The notes under the pieces: generated by a model
Database searches by the model: none
Told to the model about the DNA's origin: nothing
What the model saw: only the letters and a program-made list of their open reading frames with translations
Translations under genes and position numbers: made by a program
NCBI GenBank assembly: GCA_017382615.1
Contig: JAFNZX010000069.1
Span: forward strand, 1-14,147
Direction of reading: 5' to 3'
DNA from: Clostridia bacterium
GTDB taxonomy: Bacteria; Bacillota; Clostridia; Oscillospirales; CAG-272
DNA: 14,147 nucleotides
Shown here: piece after piece, positions 1 to 7,215 of the stretch
Numbering within the stretch: the first letter of the stretch is position 1
Layout: the number at the start of each line of letters is the position of its first letter

Positions 1-54
1 CGCCGCACACTTTCCAAGGTCGAAAAGAAGCTGGGATTTGTACAGCTGAGATAA
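1..54 (+). CDS. 3' end of an unidentified protein (partial, 17 residues)
   Basis: Frame 1 is open from the window edge to a TAA at 52-54 and ends in RRTLSKVEKKLGFVQLR. The basic, amphipathic composition is that of a real protein tail. The 'TLSKVEKKLGF' stretch loosely recalls a DNA-recognition helix, but 17 residues are too few to name a family. The gene runs towards the minus-strand DHHW gene, so the two converge across the palindromic element at 91-193. The remainder lies outside the window. Confidence 0.45.
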   Translation, partial: RRTLSKVEKKLGFVQLR

Positions 55-90
55 GCCGTTCGGAATATCAATCACGTAACCCAATGATTT

Positions 91-193
91 GTAGGGGAGG
101 ATATCATCCTCCCGCCGCGAGAACGCATCGGTTACCCGTTTGGGTGTCGATACCGGTTCTTGATGCTGGCGGGAGGATAATATCCTCCCCTAC
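91..193. repeat. 103-bp palindromic (MITE-like) intergenic element, copy A
   Basis: The 26-nt arms 91-116 and 168-193 are reverse complements with one mismatch, around a 51-nt core (117-167). Each arm is also internally palindromic (GGAGGAT..ATCCTCC). The motif GTAGGGGAGG lies at both outer ends. It encodes no protein and has the size and form of a miniature inverted-repeat or REP-like element. A related element sits at 14039-14140. No target-site duplication is evident at the ends. Confidence 0.8.
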
Positions 194-270
194 GTATATT
201 TATGAGAGTTTTTCGTGATGATCGGTGTCGGACGCGGCGCACTCGACGACCCGTCCGGCGCAAAGTAACT

Positions 271-301
271 ACAGCCCCCGCCGAACGCCGGCAGGGGCTG
301 T
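271..301. terminator. GC-rich hairpin between convergent genes
   Basis: The arms 271-283 and 289-301 pair over 13 positions with one mismatch around a 5-nt loop. It lies 4 bp beyond the stop of the DHHW gene. Read on plus it is followed by TTTGTTCAATT, and read on minus by AGTTACTTT, so neither side has a classical U-tract. It probably ends minus-strand transcription and may also stop readthrough from the plus-strand gene ending at 54. Confidence 0.55.
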
Positions 302-305
302 TTGT

Positions 306-1610
306 TCAATTCACCAGATCCTCCATCTCTTCAATACGGGGAGCGGCGGAGGTGGCGGTGATGTTGTTGAGGAAAATGACGTCGCGTGCGCCCTTTTGGG
401 TTACAAACTGCGTCAAATCTCCGTCATAATAGCGGTAGTCGATGACGTAGACGTACTGGTAATGGTCAACAAGGAAGGGGGCAAAGCAGTTGCCGAAGGA
501 TTCCTTGACCAGTACCACGGCAGAGCCGTCGGTGATATTCGGGTTTTCAATGCTGCAATAGTAGCTTTGCTTGGTGCCCAAGGGGTTATCGCTGGTCAAA
601 AAGCAATTGTACTTGGAGGCAGCTGCGGCGTACATGGTATCGGTGTCCTTGCGTACCACACCGCCCGTGAATTTGTTGCGCTCCCCATCCGCGGTATAAA
701 CGTAGAGGTTGTTGGTGCCGCGGGGAATGAACGCCTCAACGGTATCGGGATTTTTTTGCAGGGCAGGGGCTTTGGTGTGTGAGTACAGCGTGCCAAGGAA
801 GCCGCCAAACTCCATTTTTTCGTAATAGTCCAGCGGATGTGCAGTCAAGCCTGCGCTTTGCGCGTAGGCGGTGTAGGCGTAGTATGCGCCGCGTGCCGTC
901 CAGTGGTGGTCAGTGCGGAAGTAGAGGTATTCGTTCTTGTGCGCACCAAGCGCGCCGTAAGCATCCACCTTACGTGCGTTTTTGTGCGTGATGGCGCCGT
1001 AAATGCTGTCAATGGCTGCCTTGGGATCGGTCGCGTCGGTTTTTTTGAGCACCTTGTCGTTATAGGCGTAAGCCAGCGGTACGACCACGGTGTACACCTT
1101 TGCTTTGCCGTCCAGCTTTTGCGCTGCGGAGTTGATCAGGGCTGCGTAGCGCGCGGAGTATTCCTTGCTTTGATAGTACATCTCGTAAGCCGTATCTCCC
1201 GTGATGTAATAGCCTGCAATGGTTTCCACCTTGACGTCCTCACCGCCCTGGCTACCCTGATTGCCCTGGCTGCCCTGATTGCCTTGGCTGCCTTGGTTGC
1301 CGCCCAGGTTGGCAGCGCCGCTCTGGAATTGCTCCGAGCCAAAGCCCTTGAGCGAGGAAATGGTGTCGTTGAGTGAGATCAGCCCTTCACGGAAGGGGAA
1401 GGTGTCGGCAAACCAGGTGCTGATCTGCTCGGTGTACTTGCCCGAGAGAAAGGTTTCTACGGTAAAGGTGGGGAACTTGGTCAGCTCGCGCTTTTCGGAC
1501 TCGGAGTAGGAAGGGCGCAGGAAAAATGCTAATCCCAGCACAAAGCCCAGTATCATCACGCCGCAAAAGAGGGCGATCATGATTTTATTAAACAGATTTT
1601 TGGTATTCAT
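306..1610 (-). CDS. DHHW-motif, AlgX/AlgJ-like polysaccharide O-acetylation partner protein
   Basis: This 434-residue protein has a short basic N-terminus and one hydrophobic segment (about residues 10-31), so it is probably an uncleaved signal anchor with an outside domain. The family motif TDHHW is at 233-237, and a KESFG block (369-373) occupies the place of the SGNH-type serine. By analogy with AlgX, Asp234, His236 and Ser371 may form the catalytic triad; that is inference. Residues 104-122 are a Gly-X-Gln linker built from GNQ and GSQ triplets, encoded by three 18-bp DNA repeats. The start is supported by AAAGGAC upstream of ATG 1610. It lies 13 bp after the MBOAT gene, which is the usual pairing for acetyl transfer to an exported glycan. 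The glycan itself cannot be told. Confidence 0.85.
   Translation of the reverse strand: MNTKNLFNKIMIALFCGVMILGFVLGLAFFLRPSYSESEKRELTKFPTFTVETFLSGKYTEQISTWFADTFPFREGLISLNDTISSLKGFGSEQFQSGAANLGGNQGSQGNQGSQGNQGSQGGEDVKVETIAGYYITGDTAYEMYYQSKEYSARYAALINSAAQKLDGKAKVYTVVVPLAYAYNDKVLKKTDATDPKAAIDSIYGAITHKNARKVDAYGALGAHKNEYLYFRTDHHWTARGAYYAYTAYAQSAGLTAHPLDYYEKMEFGGFLGTLYSHTKAPALQKNPDTVEAFIPRGTNNLYVYTADGERNKFTGGVVRKDTDTMYAAAASKYNCFLTSDNPLGTKQSYYCSIENPNITDGSAVVLVKESFGNCFAPFLVDHYQYVYVIDYRYYDGDLTQFVTQKGARDVIFLNNITATSAAPRIEEMEDLVN
1246..1299. repeat. three tandem 18-bp repeats encoding a Gly-X-Gln linker
   Basis: The units 1246-1263, 1264-1281 and 1282-1299 differ by a few bases. On the minus strand each encodes two triplets, GNQ and GSQ, giving a collagen-like linker between the membrane anchor and the DHHW catalytic domain. 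The unit length is a multiple of three, so copy number could change without a frameshift. Confidence 0.85.
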
Positions 1611-1623
1611 ATGCGTCCTTTCA

Positions 1624-3060
1624 TCAGAAGCGGAAGTAGAGGAAGGGGTTGTAGCTGTCGCCGATCAGGGCAAGTGCCGAAAGAATGACCAACACAGCGG
1701 GGATCACGGCTGCTGCAGCGTTTGCCACGACGTTGACGGGGGCACTCTTTGCCTCGCGCAGCCTTGCAAGCATGGGTACGATCGGGAAGCAGGCGAGAAT
1801 GGAAATGACGAGGAAGATGCAGTTGCCACTCAGCGTGGTCTGTGCGCTCAGATCAAAGAAGGCGTTTCCGTTTGCGCACACGATGCCCTTGACGGTGTCC
1901 CACAACAGCGAGAGATTATCAAAGCGGAAGAGCAGCCAGCCGATATACACGGCGGGGAGCACGTAAATGCGTGCGGCAATTTTGGATGCAAGCGGGGTGT
2001 CCTTTCCCACGCGCAAGGCGTATTTTTCAAAGACGAGCAGCACGAAGTAGTAAAGTCCCCACAACACGAAATTCCAGGAAGCGCCGTGCCAAAAGCCGGT
2101 CAAGCCCCACACGATTAGCATGTTGAGAATGTGGCGCGGAACCTTTACGCGGTTGCCGCCCAAGGGGATATACACGTAATCGCGGAAGAAGGAGGAAAGC
2201 GAGATGTGCCAGCGACGCCAGAAATCGGTGACCGAGGACGCGGCGTAAGGGTAGTTGAAGTTTTCCTTATAGTGGAAGCCTACCATCAGTCCCATACCGA
2301 TTGCCATGTCGGAGTAGGCGGAGAAGTCAAGGTAGATCTGCAGCATATAGCAAAGACCGCCAAGCAAAAGGGAAACCGAGGAAAGCGCAGAGAGGTCGGT
2401 CGTTGCGGCAGAGGGGAGCAGGGAGTCCGCGATCATGGCGCAGCCGTTTGCCAGAAGTGCCTTTTTGGCAAGACCCACTGCAAAGCGCGAAACGCCGCGC
2501 GAAGCCTCGTCCAGCGTGACCTTGCGCTCCTCAATCTCGCGCGCCACGTCGGCGTAGCGCACAATCGGCCCTGCGATGCATTGGTGGAACAAGGACGCGT
2601 ACAAAAGCAGATTTGCATAGCTCTTTTGCGCTGCCACCTCACCGCGATAGACGTCGATGACGTAAGAGATGAGCTGGAAGGTGTAGAAGGAGATGCCTAT
2701 GGGCAGTATAATGGACGGGATGACCTTGGGGAAGCCGATGAGGGCTTGCACGTTGCCAAGGAAAAAGCCGGTGTACTTAAAGAGGATCAGCAGTGCTAAG
2801 CAAAAGCCCACGCAGGTCCAGGTGGTGACCAGTGCGCGTCGGGATTTTGCTCCCATGGTTTCAATCATGAGTGCACTGACGTAGCAGACAAAGACCTCAA
2901 GGCACAAAAGCAGCACAAAGGCAGGCCCGCCCCACGCGTAAAAGATGAGCGAGGAGACCAGCAGAATGATATTGCGTGCGCGAATGCCCTTGACAGCGGC
3001 GTACAGCGCATAGCTGATGACGAGAAATGCGAAAATAAAGAAAAGTGAAGAGAAAACCAT
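1624..3060 (-). CDS. MBOAT family O-acyltransferase (AlgI/DltB-like)
   Basis: This polytopic membrane protein of 478 residues matches the AlgI family in length. Landmarks from the chosen Met: PIGISFYTFQ (120-129), DFSAYSDMAIG (245-255), WRRWHISL (281-288), YIPLGGNR (297-304) and FWHGASWNFVLWG (323-335). The catalytic histidine is expected at His325 in HGASW. The protein should carry acetyl groups from a cytoplasmic donor across the membrane to the DHHW partner. The open frame extends 24 codons further upstream, but ATG 3060 is preferred: AAAGGGG lies just before it, and the predicted transcript start lies within the extension. It is the first gene of a two-gene minus-strand operon. Confidence 0.92.
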   Translation of the reverse strand: MVFSSLFFIFAFLVISYALYAAVKGIRARNIILLVSSLIFYAWGGPAFVLLLCLEVFVCYVSALMIETMGAKSRRALVTTWTCVGFCLALLILFKYTGFFLGNVQALIGFPKVIPSIILPIGISFYTFQLISYVIDVYRGEVAAQKSYANLLLYASLFHQCIAGPIVRYADVAREIEERKVTLDEASRGVSRFAVGLAKKALLANGCAMIADSLLPSAATTDLSALSSVSLLLGGLCYMLQIYLDFSAYSDMAIGMGLMVGFHYKENFNYPYAASSVTDFWRRWHISLSSFFRDYVYIPLGGNRVKVPRHILNMLIVWGLTGFWHGASWNFVLWGLYYFVLLVFEKYALRVGKDTPLASKIAARIYVLPAVYIGWLLFRFDNLSLLWDTVKGIVCANGNAFFDLSAQTTLSGNCIFLVISILACFPIVPMLARLREAKSAPVNVVANAAAAVIPAVLVILSALALIGDSYNPFLYFRF

Positions 3061-3103
3061 GCTTGCCCCTTTATATGTATAATGTATAAATGATTCCATA
3101 TTA

Positions 3104-3132
3104 ATTATAACACAGGTTCGCTGTATGTGCAA
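3104..3132 (-). promoter_or_regulatory. sigma-A-type promoter of the MBOAT-DHHW operon
   Basis: On the minus strand, TTGCAC (3127-3132) and TATAAT (3104-3109) are separated by 17 bp. TGT directly before TATAAT makes an extended -10. Transcription would start near 3097, about 37 nt before ATG 3060. Confidence 0.8.
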
Positions 3133-3200
3133 GAGGATTTTGAGACTCTTTTAAAAAAATGAGAGGGGAGAATTCTTTGCATGGAACTTTTCGTTTGCTC

Positions 3201-3229
3201 TTGACGAAAGGGTACATTGGTGGTATAAT
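3201..3229 (+). promoter_or_regulatory. sigma-A-type promoter of the folT-folC operon
   Basis: TTGACG (3201-3206) and TATAAT (3224-3229) are 17 bp apart. The expected start near 3236 is just ahead of the riboswitch P1 helix. It diverges from the MBOAT promoter, with about 68 bp between the two -35 boxes. Confidence 0.87.
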
Positions 3230-3237
3230 ATCCCTAT

Positions 3238-3346
3238 ATTAAGAGTAAATCGGTGAGCGTCAAGTGCTTGCGGGACGGGGAGTTGTCCGCAGGACGAAGA
3301 TACGGGACAATTCCGGTCGCGGTTCACCCTTTGCATCCCGCTTTAT
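3238..3346 (+). ncRNA. THF (tetrahydrofolate) riboswitch
   Basis: The conserved THF-I landmarks occur in order: AGAGTAAAT (3242-3250), GCGTCAAGTG (3257-3266), GACGAA (3293-3298), CGCGG (3318-3322) and TTGCATCCCGCT (3331-3342). P1 pairs 3238-3243 with 3341-3346 with one mismatch. P2 pairs 3252-3258 with 3322-3328. P3 pairs 3267-3273 with 3287-3293. The P3 loop CGGGG (3276-3280) can form the family's pseudoknot with TCCCG (3336-3340). It lies directly upstream of a folate transporter gene, the classical context for this class. Binding of reduced folate is expected to lower folT-folC expression. Confidence 0.9.
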
Positions 3347-3369
3347 ATGGCTTGAATAGGTGTAGTGTG

Positions 3370-3404
3370 CCTTCTTTTCTTGCGATATGGGTGAGGAAAG
3401 GAGG
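3370..3404 (+). promoter_or_regulatory. Shine-Dalgarno-sequestering hairpin (riboswitch expression platform)
   Basis: CCTTCTTTTCTT (3370-3381) can pair without a gap over 12 positions, four of them G-U, with GAGGAAAGGAGG (3393-3404), around an 11-nt loop. The 3' arm contains the folT ribosome binding site. It begins 24 nt after the THF aptamer. No poly-U tract follows, so the sequence suggests translational rather than transcriptional control. Confidence 0.7.
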
Positions 3405-3411
3405 ATTTTTT

Positions 3412-3960
3412 ATGAAATCGACTCAAAAAAAAGGACTGAAAAACGTTTACGTGCTGGTCTATGCCGCCATGCTTGCCGCAATGGGTGTGGTGATCGGCAT
3501 TTTTTGTAAGAATTTTCTCAATTTCGGGAATGGGCTTTTCCGCATCACGCTGGAAAACTTTCCCGTCATCATAGCAGGCATTGCGTTCGGCCCCGTCGTG
3601 GGTGCTTGCGTAGGTGCTGTGGCGGATATCATCAGCTATATGCTTTCCACGCAAAGCTTTGCTATCTCCCCCATTGTAACCCTGGGTGCTGCCATGGTCG
3701 GAGCGGTCAGCGGACTGGTGTCCCATTACGTGATCAAGCGCGAGGGGAACGTGCGCGTGATCGTTTCCGTGGCGGCGGCGCATTTTGTGGGGTCTGTTCT
3801 GATCAAATCCGCAGGACTTTTCGCATATTACCAGTGGATGGTGCTGTGGCGCATTCCTACCTATATCGTTATAGCAGCTATAGAAGCGGCGCTGCTTTGC
3901 TATTTGTATCATCGTCCCGCATTTGCAAAAATTTTCAAGCTCGGAGGAAACGCAAAATGA
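3412..3960 (+). CDS. folT: folate-specific ECF transporter S component (FolT family)
   Basis: This 182-residue membrane protein has about six hydrophobic segments, the size and pattern of ECF S components. The FolT-like block from RITLENFP through GIAFGP to VADIISYML (44-78) forms the substrate-binding part, and a WRIP motif occurs near 136-139. It should bind folate outside the cell and work with a shared EcfA-EcfA'-EcfT energising module that is not in this window. ATG 3412 is chosen because AAAGGAGG (3398-3404) sits at ideal spacing; the frame is open further upstream but runs through the riboswitch. The gene overlaps folC by four bases (ATGA), which implies coupled translation. The THF riboswitch upstream independently supports folate as the substrate. 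Confidence 0.9.
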   Translation: MKSTQKKGLKNVYVLVYAAMLAAMGVVIGIFCKNFLNFGNGLFRITLENFPVIIAGIAFGPVVGACVGAVADIISYMLSTQSFAISPIVTLGAAMVGAVSGLVSHYVIKREGNVRVIVSVAAAHFVGSVLIKSAGLFAYYQWMVLWRIPTYIVIAAIEAALLCYLYHRPAFAKIFKLGGNAK

Positions 3961-5219
3961 ATTACGAGCAGGCGTTAGCGTATATTCATTCTATCTCCTG
4001 GACCTTTACAAAGCCCGGTCTTGAAAGGATCGGAGAGCTTTGCAGAAGGCTGGGGGATCCGCAAAAGCATCTGAAGTTCGTGCACGTTGCGGGTACGAAC
4101 GGCAAGGGCTCGTTTTGCTCCATGCTGGACAGCGTGCTGCGCCACGCCTCGTATAAGGTAGGGCTTTTTACCTCGCCGTATATCCGTGACTTTTGCGAGC
4201 GCATCCGTGTGGACGGGGAGAATATCCCCAAGCAGGATTTGGCACAGATCGTGGCTTACGTGCAGCCCATTGCCGATGCAATGGAGGACAAGCCCACGGA
4301 ATTTGAGCTGATCACCGCGATCGGACTGGAATATTTCAAGCGGTGCGCCTGTGACGTGGTGGTGCTGGAGGCAGGCATGGGCGGCAGACTGGATTCTACC
4401 AATATTATCGAAAGCGCGCTTTTGTCGGTCATTACGGGTATCTCTTTAGATCATACCGCGTATTTAGGTGATACGGTGGAAAAAATTGCTGCCGAGAAGG
4501 CGGGCATTATCAAAGAGGGCGGCAGCGTGCTGTACTGTGGTAATGACGCGCGTGTAAGAGCGGTTATCAAAGAAAAAGCCGACCAAATGCACGCAACGCT
4601 GCTTGATGCGGACAAGAGCACCTTGACCTTGTCGCGCTGTGATCTTTCGGGCTGCACCTTTGATTTGGGTGCGTGGAAGAACGTGGAGCTTTCTTTGCTT
4701 GGACTGTATCAGCCCGAAAATGCTGCAAACGTGCTGTATGCGGTGGAGGCACTTCGCAAGCAGGGGATGGAGATTCCGGAGGACGCAGTGTACGCGGGAC
4801 TTGCGGCGGCTCGTTGGCAGGCTCGTTTTGAAAAAATCGTGCAGGATCCGCTCGTGATCTTTGACGGTGCGCACAATCCCGAGGGAATTGATGCGGCTGT
4901 GCAAAGTGTGAAATATTATTTTGGAACAAAAAAGGTTGCCGTGCTGACCGGTGTGATGCGCGACAAGGATTATGAGTACGTGGCGACAAGGCTTTCAGAG
5001 ATCGCAGACCGCGCATTTTGTATCAAGCCGGATAATCCCCGCGCGCTGGATGCACAGGAGTATGCCCGCGTGCTGGAGCGCCGCGGCGTGCAGGCGTCGG
5101 CACACGATAGCGTGCAGGAGGCGTTTGCCCGGGCAAAGGCGTTTGCCAAGGAGAGCGGCAGCGTGTTGGTCTGCCTTGGATCTTTGTATATGTACGAGCA
5201 AATCTATGCGCTTATTTAA
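3957..5219 (+). CDS. folC: folylpolyglutamate synthase / dihydrofolate synthase
   Basis: This 420-residue Mur-ligase-type enzyme adds glutamate to folates, and may also make dihydrofolate from dihydropteroate. Polyglutamylation keeps folate in the cell, which fits the coupled transporter gene. Visible motifs are the ATP loop HVAGTNGKGS (43-52), the family signature GMGGRLDSTN in the central domain, an HTAYLGDT segment, a following EKAGIIK, and FDGAHNPEG opening the C-terminal domain. The length is normal for FolC. The open frame extends upstream through folT in another frame, but ATG 3957, preceded by GGAGG, gives the conserved N-terminus. The ABC-F gene follows after 51 bp with no evident terminator. 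Confidence 0.95.
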   Translation: MNYEQALAYIHSISWTFTKPGLERIGELCRRLGDPQKHLKFVHVAGTNGKGSFCSMLDSVLRHASYKVGLFTSPYIRDFCERIRVDGENIPKQDLAQIVAYVQPIADAMEDKPTEFELITAIGLEYFKRCACDVVVLEAGMGGRLDSTNIIESALLSVITGISLDHTAYLGDTVEKIAAEKAGIIKEGGSVLYCGNDARVRAVIKEKADQMHATLLDADKSTLTLSRCDLSGCTFDLGAWKNVELSLLGLYQPENAANVLYAVEALRKQGMEIPEDAVYAGLAAARWQARFEKIVQDPLVIFDGAHNPEGIDAAVQSVKYYFGTKKVAVLTGVMRDKDYEYVATRLSEIADRAFCIKPDNPRALDAQEYARVLERRGVQASAHDSVQEAFARAKAFAKESGSVLVCLGSLYMYEQIYALI

Positions 5220-5270
5220 TTTCGCAGACCGTGCAGGCAGCGGCTCTGTATGCTTAAGGAGGTATGAAGT

Positions 5271-7214
5271 ATGACGATACTGAGCGTGGACGATCTCGGT
5301 CTGTCCTTTGGTACAGACGTGATATTGGAGCATATCTCCTTTTCCTTGGACGAGAACGATAAACTGGGCATTATCGGTGTCAACGGATCCGGCAAGTCGT
5401 CCTTGTTCCGCATGATCACGGGGGCGTATGAGCCTACCGAGGGTAAGGTATATATTTCCAAGGATAAAACGTTGGGCATTCTGACGCAGGACGGTGCATT
5501 TGAACGCGAGGGCGACGGCACGGCAATCTCTTTGATGTATCACGCATTTCCGCATCTGCTTGCCGCAGAGCAGAGGCTTGCCGAGCTGGAAAGTGCCCTG
5601 CAGGACACCTCGCGCCCCGATTACGAGATCGTAACGGGGGAATATACCCGCCTGCACGAACGCTTTATCCGTGACGGCGGCATGGAATTTCGCGGCAGAT
5701 GTGCGTCGATTTTGCAAAAGTTAGGCTTTTCCCGTGAGGACGGAGATAGACAGATCGATACCTTCAGCGGCGGTCAGCGCACGCGCCTTGCATTGGCTGT
5801 CGTGCTTGCCACCGAGCCCGATATTCTGCTTTTGGACGAGCCTACCAACCATTTGGATATGGAAACGCTTGCGTGGCTGGAGAGCTTTTTGATCTCTTAT
5901 CGCAAGTGTGTTATGGTTATTTCGCACGACCGTTATTTCCTTGACCGTGTGACGGGCAAGACCTTGGTTGTGGAGAATTGTCACGCCAAGTTGTATAAGG
6001 GAAATTATTCCCAGACCATGCAGCAGCGCGAGCAGGACAGAGCCCTGCAGCAAAAGAAGTACGACCTGCAGCAGCGCGAATTTGCGCGGCAGGAGGCGTT
6101 TTTGGAACAGCAGCGCCGCTGGAATCAGGCGCATAATTACGTCACTATCCGTGCGCGCGAAAAGCTGCTTGCCAAAATTGAACGCGTGGCAAAGCCGGAA
6201 AGCGCGCCCAAGCCCATCAAAATGCGCTTTACTGCCGCTCTACCCAGCGGCAACGACGTGCTGACTGTCAAGGGACTGGGCATGCGCTTTGGGCAAAAGG
6301 AGATTTTTTCGGACGTTTCGTTCGCGCTCAAGAAGAACGACCGCATGATGGTTGTGGGGCCCAACGGCTGCGGCAAGTCTACTATGATCAAGCTGATATT
6401 GGACAAATTGACCCCCACCGCGGGCAAGATCGAGGCGGGGTACAACGTCAAGGTCGGCTACTACGATCAGGAAAACCAGAATCTTGACCCCGAGAACGCG
6501 GTCATTGACGAGCTGTGGGATGCGTATCCGCAAAAAACCGAAACCGAGATCCGAAACGCGCTTGCTTTGTTCCGCTTTGTGGGCGAGGACGTATTCAAGC
6601 CCGTGGCGGTGCTGTCGGGTGGTGAGCGTGCAAGGCTGACTCTGGCAAAGCTGATTTTGTCCGAAATGAATCTGTTGATCTTAGACGAGCCGACAAACCA
6701 CTTGGATATTGATTCGCGTGAGGCGCTGGAGGGCGCGCTGCAAGGCTTTGACGGCACGATTTTGGTGGTGTCGCACGACCGATATTTGGTTGAAAAGCTG
6801 GCGACTCGCATTCTGTGCCTTTCCCCCGGTGCACCCTTTACGGGTGACGTGTTGGATTTCTTTGTGGATCACCCCGGAGAAGGGTATACCGAATATGAAA
6901 GATACGTGCAGGCGCGCCGTGCGGAAATGGTCGTGACCGAGGACGCAGGGCAGAAGGTTGAGGCAAGCAATGCCAAGCAGCAGTATCTCAAAAACAAGCA
7001 GGACGTGGCTGCCGAGCGCAAGAGATTGCGCCGTATTGAAAAATTACATGCAGAATGTGAGGCTTTGGAAACAGAGCTTGCCGAGATCGAGCAGGCGCTG
7101 TACGGCGATGCCGCAACCGATTACGAGCGCGTTGCCGCCCTGGATGCGCGCAAGAGCGAGATCGAAGAGCAGCTGCTTGCTGACTACGAGGAATTAGAGG
7201 AATTAGAGGCTTGA
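5271..7214 (+). CDS. ABC-F family ATPase (YdiF/YfmR/Uup-like ribosome-associated factor)
   Basis: This 647-residue soluble protein holds two ABC domains and no membrane segment. Domain 1 has Walker A GVNGSGKS (36-43), signature SGGQR (166-170) and LLLDEPTNHLD with Glu190. Domain 2 has GPNGCGKS (363-370), SGGER (449-453) and LILDEPTNHLD with Glu473. Between them is a charged, Gln/Arg-rich linker of the type that contacts tRNA on the ribosome. The last 90 residues or so form a charged coiled coil, as in Uup, YfmR and YdiF. ABC-F proteins act in translation quality control, and some give ribosome-protection antibiotic resistance. Nothing here specifically indicates resistance. AAGGAGG (5256-5262) sets the ATG at 5271. 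An ATG at 5264 is out of frame. Confidence 0.93.
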   Translation: MTILSVDDLGLSFGTDVILEHISFSLDENDKLGIIGVNGSGKSSLFRMITGAYEPTEGKVYISKDKTLGILTQDGAFEREGDGTAISLMYHAFPHLLAAEQRLAELESALQDTSRPDYEIVTGEYTRLHERFIRDGGMEFRGRCASILQKLGFSREDGDRQIDTFSGGQRTRLALAVVLATEPDILLLDEPTNHLDMETLAWLESFLISYRKCVMVISHDRYFLDRVTGKTLVVENCHAKLYKGNYSQTMQQREQDRALQQKKYDLQQREFARQEAFLEQQRRWNQAHNYVTIRAREKLLAKIERVAKPESAPKPIKMRFTAALPSGNDVLTVKGLGMRFGQKEIFSDVSFALKKNDRMMVVGPNGCGKSTMIKLILDKLTPTAGKIEAGYNVKVGYYDQENQNLDPENAVIDELWDAYPQKTETEIRNALALFRFVGEDVFKPVAVLSGGERARLTLAKLILSEMNLLILDEPTNHLDIDSREALEGALQGFDGTILVVSHDRYLVEKLATRILCLSPGAPFTGDVLDFFVDHPGEGYTEYERYVQARRAEMVVTEDAGQKVEASNAKQQYLKNKQDVAAERKRLRRIEKLHAECEALETELAEIEQALYGDAATDYERVAALDARKSEIEEQLLADYEELEELEA

Positions 7215-7215
7215 T

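Noticed and set aside
225..782. Plus-strand open frame opposite the DHHW gene
   Set aside because: It overlaps the hairpin at 271-301 and the complete DHHW gene in antisense; no SD and no family resemblance.
3061..3132. 24-codon N-terminal extension of the MBOAT protein
   Set aside because: The promoter -10 and -35 boxes lie within it, so it would not be transcribed, and AAAGGGG supports ATG 3060.
3343..3912. Minus-strand open frame of 189 codons opposite folT
   Set aside because: It is a mirror of the folT coding frame, with His/Asp-rich sequence and no SD.
5264..5266. ATG seven bases before the ABC-F start
   Set aside because: It is too close to the SD and leads into a different reading frame.
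5271..7214. Antibiotic-resistance (ribosomal protection) reading of the ABC-F gene
   Set aside because: The C-terminal coiled coil and its place in a housekeeping operon fit the YdiF/YfmR/Uup type; no leader peptide or attenuator typical of resistance ABC-F genes is visible.
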